Assembly (NCBI GenBank): GCA_021307345.1
Contig: CP089930.1
Coordinates: 1,240,001-1,304,000 of the forward strand
Reading direction: 5' to 3'
From: Escherichia coli
GTDB taxonomy: Bacteria > Pseudomonadota > Gammaproteobacteria > Enterobacterales > Enterobacteriaceae
Length of the DNA stretch: 64,000 nt
The translations under genes were made by a program, and so were the position numbers. Below, piece by piece: positions 9,763-18,410 of this stretch (the stretch's first letter is position 1; each line of letters opens with the position of its first letter). The notes under the pieces are model-generated. The model was not told where the DNA came from. It saw only the letters and a program-made list of their open reading frames with translations, and did not search any database.

Positions 9763-10077
9763 TTGGGGCCAAACTGTCCATATCATAAAAAAGTTTTCGT
9801 ATTTTTTCTCAAGCATAAAAACATCAAAAAACGACAAAAATCAACTAACTGTTTGATATGTAGACTATTTCTATTGTAAATTAATTTCACATCACCTCCG
9901 CTTTACGTAAAGATAACGTCTCTCTTTCTCGAAGCAACTTCCTCATTCTTCTCTCCAAAAACCACCTCATTCAATATAAAAATCTATGAATAAATATAAT
10001 CACAGAACATAAAGCCAACAAATAAACTGAAAAAGTTCGTGCGCGATGCTTTCCTCTATGAGTCAAAATGGCCCCAA
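9763..10077 (-). promoter_or_regulatory. fimS invertible switch, phase ON
   Basis: Inverted repeats TTGGGGCCA (9763-9771) and TGGCCCCAA (10069-10077) bound a 315-bp element between fimA and fimE, the site flipped by FimB and FimE. The element's promoter reads leftward into fimA: -35 TTGAGA is on the minus strand at 9812-9807 and -10 TATGAT at 9787-9782. This is the ON orientation. IHF and Lrp act here in E. coli, but I did not map their sites. The element is AT-rich. Confidence 0.95.
9782..9812 (-). promoter_or_regulatory. fimA promoter inside fimS
   Basis: Minus-strand hexamers are TTGAGA (9812-9807) and TATGAT (9787-9782), separated by 19 bp. K-12, as I remember it, has 18 bp. The extra base falls in an A/T run. 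Transcription leaves the element through the left repeat toward fimA. Confidence 0.8.
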
Positions 10078-10124
10078 TTGTCTTGTATTTTTTTATTTTT
10101 TCATTTTCTTATCAATAAGTTATA

Positions 10125-10721
10125 TCAAACCTCTTCTCTTTTTAATTTTTCGTTTATGAGATTATTTCTTTCCCATAATCCGGCAAAACGTGCTGCATTA
10201 CTGGCGGTATAACGCACAGTATGGCGAATATTTCGATGCCCCAGATAATCCTGAATTAAACGGGTATCAGCACCGCGCTCCGCCAGTTCATAACCGCAAG
10301 CATGTCTTAACATATGAGGGTGAGTCTGCGTCACGGTTCCAGCTTCAATACCGGCATCACGAATGATGCGATAGGCCTGCTGACGAGAAAGTCGACTTCC
10401 ACGACGGGAAATAAATATGGCGTCGGTCTGCTCAGCGCCTTTCCAGTTAGCACGTTCCTGGGTCCAGCGTTCTACAGCTTCACGCTCATCAAAACGTAAT
10501 GGGTGAACTGTAGAAAATCCGTTCTTCAGCCGTCGAATATTTATTCGACCTTCATTAAGGTCAAGATCTTGATAATGCAAATCAAGCAGCTCACTAATAC
10601 GCATCCCATGCCGATATGCCAACAGAATAAGACAATAATCTCTGGCGCCCGTTGCCCCATAGCAAACCGCTTGCATCATTGCCTGAACTTCTTTACCGGT
10701 AAGATAACGACGTTTACTCAC
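10125..10721 (-). CDS. fimE: Tyrosine recombinase FimE
   Basis: Site-specific recombinase that flips fimS mainly from ON to OFF. The 198 residues equal K-12. The tyrosine recombinase tetrad is intact: R41 in RHGMRISEL, H136 and R139 in HPHMLRHACG, and Y171 in HTVRYTASN. It is paralogous to FimB, about half identical. The gene ends 47 bp from the switch, so transcript passing through fimS depends on switch orientation, which is known to affect FimE level. An intact fimE means the ON state can be reversed. Confidence 0.98.
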   Translation of the reverse strand: MSKRRYLTGKEVQAMMQAVCYGATGARDYCLILLAYRHGMRISELLDLHYQDLDLNEGRINIRRLKNGFSTVHPLRFDEREAVERWTQERANWKGAEQTDAIFISRRGSRLSRQQAYRIIRDAGIEAGTVTQTHPHMLRHACGYELAERGADTRLIQDYLGHRNIRHTVRYTASNAARFAGLWERNNLINEKLKREEV

Positions 10722-11198
10722 AATAGTAGTACTCCTGACTGAGATATATTTGAATGAATACCTATAGGAAACCTCAAACGGTCAAAATTAGCCCAATAGA
10801 TAAAAAGATAATCACACATAAAGTTATGTGGTTATCAGTCAATTACATTAAACATCATACAAAAATAAAATATCACTGATGTGACAACATCTATTTTCAT
10901 TGATTTAATTCAATATAACAATAGATAGCACCTGATTAACTCCCAGTTGCTTAAAAAATAAAGAAAAAAGTGCAGAAAGAGAAGGATCTAAGTGATATGT
11001 AAATTTATGAATGCTTTTGTTTGTTTATTTCGAATAAAATAAACCATTGTATTTTGTATGTGTATGGTTAAGCTAATGTTTATTATGATAATTAAGAATT
11101 ACACCAACAATAACATCAATTAATAAATGGTTAATTATTATTGATATATCGTAAGAATAATGTAGGTTTTAACACCATCCCTGGTATCTCATCCATCT
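10722..11198. other. AT-rich fimB-fimE intergenic region
   Basis: 477 bp without a convincing gene. Base composition is strongly A/T with many A and T runs, as expected of an H-NS-bound region. The fimE promoter must lie in its left part. I see no repeat or insertion sequence. Confidence 0.6.
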
Positions 11199-11801
11199 TT
11201 ATAAAACAGCGTGACGCTGTCGACCTCTGGGTCTGTCCCAGATGCCGTAAAAACGCCCTGCATTGCTGGCGGTATACCAGACGGTATGACGAATATTACG
11301 ATGCCCAAGATAATCCTGGATAAGTCGTGTATCTATTCCCATATTCGCCAAAGCAAAACCACACGAATGGCGTAACATGTGCGGATGAATCTCCAGTGAT
11401 AGCCCGGCATTACCACCTGAAGTCGAGATAATATGGTAAAACTGTTGACGAGAAAGCGGATTCCCTTTGCGTGATAAAAATACCCACTCACTCTCAGCAT
11501 GTGGATAAGAAGTACGCGTACTCAACCAGTTTTTTAAAGCCTGAACTTCTTTGTTCAATAGCGGGTGCGTCGTTGAAAAGCCTTTTTTTAATCGATGGAT
11601 ATATATGCACTTTGCCTTCAGATCAATATCCGAAATTCTCAATCGGCAAATTTCACTCGCCCGAAAGCCATGAATAAAACAAAGCAAAGTCAGACAATAA
11701 TTGCGTGCAGCATGAGGCCCGGTATTTGCTGCTTTAAGGAGTGACTCGATTTCACTGTGGGTCAGGAAGTTCCTTTTTTTGTTATCAGCCTTATTCTTCA
11801 T
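11199..11801 (-). CDS. fimB: Tyrosine recombinase FimB
   Basis: Recombinase that flips fimS in both directions and drives OFF-to-ON switching. The 200 residues equal K-12. Catalytic residues are present: R47 in HGFRASEI, H141 and R144 in HPHMLRHSCG, and Y176 in HTVWYTASN. There is no insertion sequence in the gene, unlike some pandemic lineages where fimB is disrupted. It is divergent from nanC across a 1.5-kb control region through which sialic acid and GlcNAc signals repress or derepress fimB. Confidence 0.98.
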   Translation of the reverse strand: MKNKADNKKRNFLTHSEIESLLKAANTGPHAARNYCLTLLCFIHGFRASEICRLRISDIDLKAKCIYIHRLKKGFSTTHPLLNKEVQALKNWLSTRTSYPHAESEWVFLSRKGNPLSRQQFYHIISTSGGNAGLSLEIHPHMLRHSCGFALANMGIDTRLIQDYLGHRNIRHTVWYTASNAGRFYGIWDRPRGRQRHAVL

Positions 11802-13285
11802 CGTTTTCCCTTATTATTACAGACGCGCACTAGCTGTGCTGGGTTAGCAATAATCCAACATTGTAATCCTGATTATGTTTATAAAAGCGAATGTTTGCTT
11901 AATGACTAACGCAAGTGGACCAGCTCTTTTGAATGAACTTAAATAGAATGGCGATAGCTACTTATAATAACTTTGCCATACAACGCTATGCTCTTGCATG
12001 CTATGTTCTTTTATATATTTTCAATCTGAGACGAATCTAATAATAACCCTCATCATCAATGTAACTAATCTTATCTATATATCACGTGATATGTTCTGTA
12101 ACAAGTAAAATCAACATAAAAAAAATTCAGCAAAATTTAATTTTTTGTTCAACGCGCCATCTCACATATAACATTATTAGTCAACTCCATTTTCCTCAAA
12201 ATTGCTATTTCATGAGATTCCTTAATTTTTAAGTGGCTATTATCATGCTAATGCTTAGTTCCCTAGCCATTATTACCATTTGGTTTGTAAATTCATGCAG
12301 TGAGATTGTTATATTCCTTTCCAGACCGTGTATTGTCCAAAGATATGGGGGGAAGTCTGCATGCACCTTTTTTCATCTACATTCGTGTTAAATATGGTGT
12401 GGTTACTTCAACTTAATCTTTTCTTACTCACTACTATTTACTGGCGATACGGCAAATAACCGATCCCCCCCCATCCTGAAGTGTGCTGAACATCAACGAG
12501 CCAGCCCTGGACAGGATCAGAAACTCCTCTACTACATACCAGGTTGCCCTTAGTCTCAGAACGTTAAAACATATTTTATGATGAGAATTATTGTCAATCT
12601 GATAGCAGATAAACACTCATTTTCACCATACCTGAGGAGTTAGCTTGTAAACCCGGCACTGCCGAAAATCATTAAAAATACATTGTAAACAATTAGTTAA
12701 TAACAAAACTTCAGTTTCATGAAGGCAGTCGACAATGACCATCTGGCCTTACATAACATCTTTACCTTCGAAAAATATCGACATATTTTGTGACGCGAAT
12801 TGCAAATCTGGTTTTGTTGTATGGATTGCGTGATTTTTGATCTGGTATAACAGGTATAAAGGTACACACAAGAGATAAATAAGACGACTCATATCGCAAT
12901 CTAATACAAACATCCCTGGCGTCCTCTCTTATCGGGTGATGAAAGAGCACTTCAGTCTGACAGGAGTATGAAAATGAGATCAACAAACAATCCATTTTAT
13001 GACACTGGCTAAAAATGGATTTAGTAAGTGAAATAGCTTACGAACACTAAAATCAAATAAACATCAGAATAGATTTAATACTCAGGTATTTAATCCAGAT
13101 CTCTGTTTATCTTAAATTATGTGGAAAGCAATTTCTCACAGGAGGCATTATACAAAAAAAAATAAAATATAATTATCCGTGGCCAATGACGCTATAAGCC
13201 TGGCAAAAAAGAGCACATAACATAAATGCTATTTGTTTATTCGGACTTCGTATTACTTTCTGTATTCTACAAATGAGTGAAATTT
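11802..13285. other. Long AT-rich fimB-nanC control region
   Basis: 1484 bp between the divergent fimB and nanC starts with no convincing gene; short open frames lack coding character. In E. coli this region carries distant NanR and NagC operators that activate fimB recombination, and Crp/NanR/NagC control of nanC. A triple NanR motif is visible at 12844-12866. I could not place NagC sites with confidence. The A/T richness fits H-NS binding. Confidence 0.75.
12844..12866 (+). promoter_or_regulatory. NanR operator of fimB/nanC
   Basis: Three tandem half sites, GGTATA, GGTATA and GGTACA, lie at 12844, 12853 and 12861. NanR binds GGTATA repeats and is released by N-acetylneuraminate. The 29 bp at 12836-12864 are identical to the minus strand of 60849-60877 upstream of nanA. 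The site lies about 1.04 kb from fimB and 0.42 kb from nanC. Confidence 0.9.
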
Positions 13286-14002
13286 ATGAAAAAGGCTAAA
13301 ATACTTTCTGGCGTATTATTACTCTGCTTTTCGTCACCATTAATTTCTCAGGCTGCAACACTGGATGTGCGTGGTGGATATCGTAGTGGAAGCCATGCCT
13401 ATGAAACTCGACTCAAAGTCAGTGAGGGGTGGAAAAATGGATGGTGGGCAAGTATGGAAAGTAATACCTGGAATACCATTCATGATAATAAAAAGGAAAA
13501 TGCCGCATTAAATGATGTTCAGGTTGAAGTTAATTACGCGATTAAACTTGATGATCAATGGACCGTGCGCCCAGGAATGTTAACCCATTTTAGCAGCAAT
13601 GGCACACGCTATGGACCTTACGTAAAACTGTCATGGGATGCGACAAAAGATCTCAATTTTGGCATTCGCTATCGTTACGACTGGAAAGCTTACCGACAAC
13701 AAGACTTATCTGGTGATATGTCTCGTGATAACGTTCATCGTTGGGATGGATATGTCACTTACAATATTAATAGTGATTTCACCTTCGCATGGCAAACGAC
13801 GCTGTACAGCAAACAAAACGATTATCGCTATGCAAACCATAAGAAATGGGCGACGGAAAATGCATTTGTTCTACAATACCATATGACGCCCGATATTACG
13901 CCATACATAGAATATGACTACCTTGACCGTCAGGGTGTTTACAACGGTAGAGATAATTTATCGGAAAACAGTTATCGCATTGGTGTGTCATTTAAACTGT
14001 AG
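13286..14002 (+). CDS. nanC: N-acetylneuraminate outer-membrane channel NanC
   Basis: Twelve-stranded KdgM-family porin that lets sialic acid across the outer membrane. The ATG at 13286 (MKKAKILSG) gives 238 residues, the K-12 length, with a signal peptide ending ISQA and mature start ATLDVRGGYRSG. A GTG at 13277 would add three residues. Alternating aromatic beta strands run to the terminal SYRIGVSFKL, a typical outer-membrane C-terminus. First gene of nanC-nanM-nanS, divergent from fimB. No membrane-barrel break is seen. Confidence 0.97.
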   Translation: MKKAKILSGVLLLCFSSPLISQAATLDVRGGYRSGSHAYETRLKVSEGWKNGWWASMESNTWNTIHDNKKENAALNDVQVEVNYAIKLDDQWTVRPGMLTHFSSNGTRYGPYVKLSWDATKDLNFGIRYRYDWKAYRQQDLSGDMSRDNVHRWDGYVTYNINSDFTFAWQTTLYSKQNDYRYANHKKWATENAFVLQYHMTPDITPYIEYDYLDRQGVYNGRDNLSENSYRIGVSFKL

Positions 14003-14021
14003 TAGACAGGAGACAGTCACA

Positions 14022-15128
14022 ATGAATAAAACAATAACGGCACTTGCTATCATGATGGCTTCATGTGCCGCAAACGCGTCGGTATTACCAGAAACTCCTG
14101 TGCCATTTAAAAGTGGTACTGGTGTAATTGATAACGACACTGTCTACATTGGTTTAGGTAGCGCAGGTACGGCATGGTACAAGCTGGATACGCAAGCCAA
14201 AGATAAAAAATGGATAGCTCTGGCGGAATTCCCCGCTGGCCCGAGAGATCAAGCAACCTCTGCCTTTATTGATGGTAATTTGTATGTATTTGGCGGTGTT
14301 GGTAAAAACAGTGAGGGGTTAACTCAGGTATTCAACGACGTACACAAATATAATCCCAAAACCAATACCTGGGTTAAATTAATGTCGCACGCACCGATGG
14401 GCATGGCAGGTCATGTGACCTTTGTACACAACGGCAAAGCCTATATTACTGGCGGCGTTAACCAAAATATCTTTAATGGCTATTTTGAAGATCTCAAGGA
14501 GGCAGGAAAAGATTCAGCGGCTATAGATAAAATCAACACCCACTATTTTGACAAAAAAGCAGAAGATTATTTCTTCAATAAGTTCCTGTTGTCTTTTGAT
14601 CCCTCTACACAGCAATGGAGTTACACTGGCGAATCCCCCTGGTATGGTACGGCTGGTGCAGCGGTAGTAAATAAAGGTGATAAAACCTGGCTTATTAATG
14701 GCGAAGCAAAACCAGGACTGCGAACTGATGCTGTATTTGAGCTTGATTTCACCGGCAATGGCATAAAATGGAATAAACTTTCTCCCGTCTCCTCCCCAGA
14801 TGGCGTAGCTGGCGGTTTTGCAGGTATTAGCAATGACTCTCTTATATTTGCCGGGGGAGCCGGATTCAAAGGTTCACGAGAAAATTACCAGAACGGTAAA
14901 AACTATGCGCATGCAGGTCTGAAAAAATCGTATAGCGCCGATATTCATCTTTGGCATAACGGGAAATGGGAGAAATCTGGCGAACTGTCGCAAGGTCGGG
15001 CCTACGGAGTATCATTGCCCTGGAATAATAATTTATTGATTATTGGCGGTGAAACTACGGGCGGCAAAGCTGTGGCGGATTCAGTGTTGCTCTCTGTGAA
15101 AGATAATAAAGTTACTGTGCAAAACTAA
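14022..15128 (+). CDS. nanM: N-acetylneuraminate epimerase (mutarotase) NanM
   Basis: Periplasmic enzyme that speeds conversion of alpha- to beta-sialic acid, helping uptake. The start MNKTITALAI at 14022 follows an AGGAGA ribosome site and gives 368 residues, as in K-12, with a signal peptide ending ANASVLP. Kelch-type beta-propeller repeats are visible (LYVFGGVG, AYITGGVN, LIFAGGAG, LIIGGET). Starts 19 bp after nanC and is co-directional. Confidence 0.97.
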   Translation: MNKTITALAIMMASCAANASVLPETPVPFKSGTGVIDNDTVYIGLGSAGTAWYKLDTQAKDKKWIALAEFPAGPRDQATSAFIDGNLYVFGGVGKNSEGLTQVFNDVHKYNPKTNTWVKLMSHAPMGMAGHVTFVHNGKAYITGGVNQNIFNGYFEDLKEAGKDSAAIDKINTHYFDKKAEDYFFNKFLLSFDPSTQQWSYTGESPWYGTAGAAVVNKGDKTWLINGEAKPGLRTDAVFELDFTGNGIKWNKLSPVSSPDGVAGGFAGISNDSLIFAGGAGFKGSRENYQNGKNYAHAGLKKSYSADIHLWHNGKWEKSGELSQGRAYGVSLPWNNNLLIIGGETTGGKAVADSVLLSVKDNKVTVQN

Positions 15129-15133
15129 CTTTT

Positions 15134-15157
15134 CAGGGCTCCAGCAAAGGAGCCCTG
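15134..15157. terminator. Hairpin between nanM and nanS
   Basis: A perfect 9-bp stem, CAGGGCTCC with GGAGCCCTG, around AGCAAA lies 6 bp after the nanM stop. No T-run follows, so it may be a partial terminator or mRNA stabiliser lowering nanS expression relative to nanCM. Confidence 0.5.
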
Positions 15158-15201
15158 CGCTCAATGGCTCATCACCCGTTGTCATTCAATTACGCATATA
15201 T

Positions 15202-16188
15202 ATGAACACGATAATATCGCCCGATTATTACTATGTTCTTACCGTTGCCGGACAATCTAATGCCATGGCATATGGCGAAGGACTCCCGTTACCAGACAGT
15301 GAAGATGCGCCTCACCCCAGAATAAAACAACTGGCAAGATTTACACAGACGCATCCCGGTGGCCCGTCATGTCAATTTAATGACATTATTCCACTAACTC
15401 ACTGCCCACACGATGTTCAGGATATGCGGGATTATCACCATCCTCTGGCAACGAATCATCAAACACAATACGGTACAGTTGGACAGGCACTGCATATTGC
15501 GCGGAAATTATTGCCCTTCATTCCTGATAATGCTGGCGTTCTCATCGTTCCTTGTTGCCGTGGCGGATCGGCTTTTACCGCAGGCTGCGAAGGAACATAT
15601 TCAGAACAGCACGGAGCCAGCCATGATGCATGTCGTTGGGGAACGGATACTCCGCTGTATCAGGATTTAGTCAACAGAACGCGAGCTGCACTGGCGAAGA
15701 ATCCGCAGAATAAATTCCTCGGCGTATGCTGGATGCAGGGCGAATTTGACTTAATGACGAGTGACTACGCGTTACACCCTCAATATTTTAATAATATGGT
15801 TGAGGCCTTTCGTAAGGATTTAAAGCAGTACAGTTCTCAGCTTCTGAATACTAACACTTCCGCTGCTCCGTGGTTCTGCGGCGATACCACCTGGTACTGG
15901 AAAGAAAATTATCCTCATGCGTACGAAACTCTTTATGGCAATTACAAAAAGAATGCCTTAACCAATATTATTTTTGTCGGCTTCCAGCAACAAGACGAAC
16001 GAGGGCTAACGAACGAGCCTGATGAAGATCCGGACGATTTAATCACGGGATATTACGGTTCAGCGTACCGAACGCCAGAAAACTGGACAACGGCGCTACG
16101 AAGCAGTCATTTTAGCTCGGCAGCCCGTCGGGGGATTATTTCCGACAAATTTGCTGACGTTATTTTGCGGTTTTGGCAGGAAGAGTGA
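15202..16188 (+). CDS. nanS: 9-O-acetyl N-acetylneuraminate esterase NanS
   Basis: Removes O-acetyl groups from sialic acid so that it can be catabolised. The 328 residues compare with 326 in K-12, with a small insertion near residues 214-220. The SGNH-type nucleophile S19 lies in VAGQSNAMAY, and a C-terminal SSHFS stretch (about 300-304) holds the likely catalytic His. No clear signal peptide is seen at the N-terminus. Last gene of the sialic block. The next feature is leuU, a neighbour found far away in K-12. Confidence 0.96.
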   Translation: MNTIISPDYYYVLTVAGQSNAMAYGEGLPLPDSEDAPHPRIKQLARFTQTHPGGPSCQFNDIIPLTHCPHDVQDMRDYHHPLATNHQTQYGTVGQALHIARKLLPFIPDNAGVLIVPCCRGGSAFTAGCEGTYSEQHGASHDACRWGTDTPLYQDLVNRTRAALAKNPQNKFLGVCWMQGEFDLMTSDYALHPQYFNNMVEAFRKDLKQYSSQLLNTNTSAAPWFCGDTTWYWKENYPHAYETLYGNYKKNALTNIIFVGFQQQDERGLTNEPDEDPDDLITGYYGSAYRTPENWTTALRSSHFSSAARRGIISDKFADVILRFWQEE

Positions 16189-16374
16189 GCACTCACAAAT
16201 TTGATTTATGCGCATCCATCAATGCTCTGGACTCTGTTGGTAATCTTCAGCCTCTTCAAACGGTATCTACAACGATTATGTAATCACAACCTATGCAACA
16301 TAGGGCGATTGCGCTTGTAGAAAATAATAATGCAGAAAACTTTGTTTAACGCTATTCAGACGGGCAACAGATAC
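16189..16374. other. nanS-leuU junction segment
   Basis: About 190 bp join two regions that lie over 1.2 Mb apart on the K-12 map. I see no insertion sequence end, integrase gene, tRNA fragment or direct repeat in it. The leuU terminator follows at once. The exact breakpoint cannot be set without comparing relatives. Confidence 0.7.
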
Positions 16375-16404
16375 AAAAAAAGACGCTTTTCAGCGTCTTT
16401 CTTT
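16375..16404 (-). terminator. Intrinsic terminator after leuU
   Basis: The stem GACGC/GCGTC, extended by AAA/TTT, has a TTTTCA loop on the plus strand. Read on the minus strand it ends in a run of T after the tRNA. It lies 9 bp past the leuU 3' end and closes the secG-leuU transcript. Confidence 0.9.
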
Positions 16405-16412
16405 TGGAATAT

Positions 16413-16499
16413 TGGTACTGAGGATGGGACTCGAACCCACAAGCCCGTTAGGGCACTACCACCTCAAGGTAGCGTGTCTACCAATTCCACCACCTCAGC
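16413..16499 (-). tRNA. leuU: tRNA-Leu, anticodon GAG
   Basis: An 87-nt class II tRNA with an encoded 3' CCA. The acceptor stem GCTGAGG pairs with CCTCAGT through one G-U pair. The D-loop contains AATTGGTAGAC, the anticodon stem CTACC/GGTAG encloses the GAG anticodon, the long variable arm is TGCCCTAACGGGCT, and the T arm is GTGGGTTCGAGTCCCAT. It lies 13 nt after the secG stop, as in K-12, so it is probably co-transcribed with secG. Confidence 0.98.
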
Positions 16500-16512
16500 A
16501 CAGATACTATTC

Positions 16513-16845
16513 TTAGTTCGGGATATCGCTGGTCGGCTTAGCCGGAGCAGCTGGCTGAGTTTGTTCGGTTTTCGCCGGAGCACTCAGATTTTCCCATTCG
16601 CTACCTTTATTGGTTTTGTTGCTGTTGATGTTACCCAGCACCAGACTGATGATGAAGAACAACGTTGCCAGCACAGCCGTCATACGGGTCATGAAGTTGC
16701 CAGAACCACTTGAACCAAACAGCGTAGCGGAAGCGCCTGCTCCGAAGGAGGCTCCCATATCAGCGCCTTTACCTTGCTGCAGCATGATCAGACCAACAAG
16801 GCCAATTGCTACAATAAGGAAAACTACTAAAAGAGCTTCGTACAT
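16513..16845 (-). CDS. secG: Protein-export membrane protein SecG
   Basis: Small subunit of the SecYEG translocon that stimulates SecA-driven export. The start MYEALLVVFL at 16845 gives 110 residues, the K-12 length, rather than the in-frame ATG at 16893. Two membrane helices (about 2-20 and 53-72) flank a Gly-rich GADMGASFGAGAS loop. A polar Ala/Pro tail follows. leuU follows after 13 nt. Confidence 0.97.
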   Translation of the reverse strand: MYEALLVVFLIVAIGLVGLIMLQQGKGADMGASFGAGASATLFGSSGSGNFMTRMTAVLATLFFIISLVLGNINSNKTNKGSEWENLSAPAKTEQTQPAAPAKPTSDIPN

Positions 16846-17030
16846 AATCAACCTGTTCCTTGCGGAGTTGCCGCGTACCAATGCTTCAACCAATAAAGCG
16901 GGAGAATTTAATCTTTCCCACTGAAGCGGGTGTGAATACTAACCAAAGCGAATGACCTTCGCAAGGGCAATTTTATTGCATTGTATCAACTGCGGAAAAA
17001 AACAGCAAAATAGATGTGCATAAGAAAAAC

Positions 17031-17054
17031 AAAGGCGACAATCGCCGCCTTTTT
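17031..17054 (-). terminator. Terminator after glmM
   Basis: On the minus strand the stem GGCGGCGATTGTCGCC is followed by TTTG and a T-run, starting about 18 bp after the glmM stop. It ends the ftsH-folP-glmM transcript before secG. Confidence 0.75.
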
Positions 17055-17072
17055 AGCCAGTTAGTTATCGCA

Positions 17073-18410
17073 TTAAACCGCTTTTACCGCATCAGCGATA
17101 CGGTGAGCAAACTCGGTGACCTGCGCTTCGTCTTCACCTTCAACCATCACGCGAATTAACGGCTCAGTGCCGGATTTACGCAACAGCACACGCCCACGGC
17201 TACCCAGCGCCGCTTCAACTTCGGCGGTCACGGCTTTAACAGACTCATGCTCCAGCGGATCGCCGCTGCCTGCGGTATAACGCACGTTAATCAGAATCTG
17301 CGGGAACATTTTCATGCCACTGCAAAGGTCGTGCAGGCTCATATGGTTACGCGCCATCGCCGCCAGCACCTGCAAACCAGCAACGATGCCGTCACCGGTA
17401 GTGGTTTTATCCAGCAGGATCACATGACCGGAGTTCTCTGCACCGATACGCCAGCCTTTTTCCTGCATTTTTTCCAGTACGTAGCGGTCGCCCACTTTCG
17501 CACGTGCAAATGGAATGCCTAACTGTTTCAGCGCCAGTTCCAGCCCCATGTTGCTCATTAATGTACCCACCGCGCCACCACGCAGCTGCCCCTGACGAAG
17601 ACCTTCACGCGCGATGATATACATGATCTGATCGCCATCGACTTTATTGCCTTCATGGTCAACCATAATCACGCGGTCGCCGTCGCCGTCAAAGGCAATG
17701 CCGAGATCTGCTTTTTCAGCCAATACGCGTGCCTGTAGCGCACGAACATCAGTTGCCCCCACTTCGGCATTGATGTTTACGCCGTTCGGCTCACAACCGA
17801 TGGCGATAACGTTCGCTCCCAACTCGCGCAGCACGTTTGGCGCGATGTGATAAGTCGCGCCATTTGCGCAATCCACCACAATCTTCAGTTCACTGAGGCT
17901 AAGTTCGTTCGGGAACGTGGCTTTGCAAAATTCGATATAGCGACCCGCAGCATCAACGATACGGCTGGCTTTACCCAGTTCTGCCGAATCAACGCAGCTA
18001 ATCTCTTTTTCCATTTCAGCTTCGATGGCCTCTTCTACCGCATCCGGCAGTTTGGTGCCGTCGATAGAGAAGAATTTAATGCCATTATCGTAGAACGGGT
18101 TATGCGATGCGGAAATCACAATCCCGGCCTCTGCGCGGAAGGTACGCGTCAGATAAGCCACTGCCGGTGTTGGCATCGGGCCGGTAAAAAGTGCGGAAAG
18201 TCCCGCTGCCGCCAAACCCGCTTCCAGCGCCGACTCCAGCATATAGCCAGAAATACGCGTGTCTTTACCAATAATAATCTTACGGGAACCATGACGCGCC
18301 AGCACTTTACCTGCTGCCCAGCCCAGCTTCAGCACAAAATCAGGGGTGATCGGCGCATCCCCAACACGACCACGGATCCCATCGGTCCCGAAATATTTAC
18401 GATTACTCAT
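17073..18410 (-). CDS. glmM: Phosphoglucosamine mutase GlmM
   Basis: Converts glucosamine-6-phosphate to glucosamine-1-phosphate for UDP-GlcNAc, the precursor of peptidoglycan and LPS. The 445 residues equal K-12. The phosphoserine motif is ISASHNP (Ser near 102), the metal-binding loop is DGDGDR (about 241-246), the sugar loop is GAENSGH, and the phosphate loop is [15 protein letters not shown]. It overlaps the folP 3' end by 8 bp, suggesting translational coupling. Confidence 0.98.
   Translation of the reverse strand: MSNRKYFGTDGIRGRVGDAPITPDFVLKLGWAAGKVLARHGSRKIIIGKDTRISGYMLESALEAGLAAAGLSALFTGPMPTPAVAYLTRTFRAEAGIVISASHNPFYDNGIKFFSIDGTKLPDAVEEAIEAEMEKEISCVDSAELGKASRIVDAAGRYIEFCKATFPNELSLSELKIVVDCANGATYHIAPNVLRELGANVIAIGCEPNGVNINAEVGATDVRALQARVLAEKADLGIAFDGDGDRVIMVDHEGNKVDGDQIMYIIAREGLRQGQLRGGAVGTLMSNMGLELALKQLGIPFARAKVGDRYVLEKMQEKGWRIGAENSGHVILLDKTTTGDGIVAGLQVLAAMARNHMSLHDLCSGMKMFPQILINVRYTAGSGDPLEHESVKAVTAEVEAALGSRGRVLLRKSGTEPLIRVMVEGEDEAQVTEFAHRIADAVKAV

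Noticed and set aside
10125-11801. fimB and fimE as integrases of a genomic island
   Set aside because: They are tyrosine recombinases, but their position beside fimS and their sequences identify them as the dedicated fim switch recombinases.
12434-12995. Short minus-strand open frames in the fimB-nanC gap
   Set aside because: 60- and 77-codon frames in A/T-rich DNA, without ribosome sites or coding character, and overlapping the NanR operator.
13914-14021. Extended N-terminus for NanM
   Set aside because: It overlaps nanC and would hide the clear signal peptide starting at 14022, which has its own AGGAGA ribosome site.
16189-16412. Integrase or insertion sequence as cause of the nanS-leuU junction
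   Set aside because: No transposase frame, terminal inverted repeat, target duplication or tRNA fragment was found in the gap.
16330-16713. Open frame containing GTEDGTRTHKPV across leuU and secG
   Set aside because: This peptide is a translated tRNA and antisense secG, a well-known annotation artefact.
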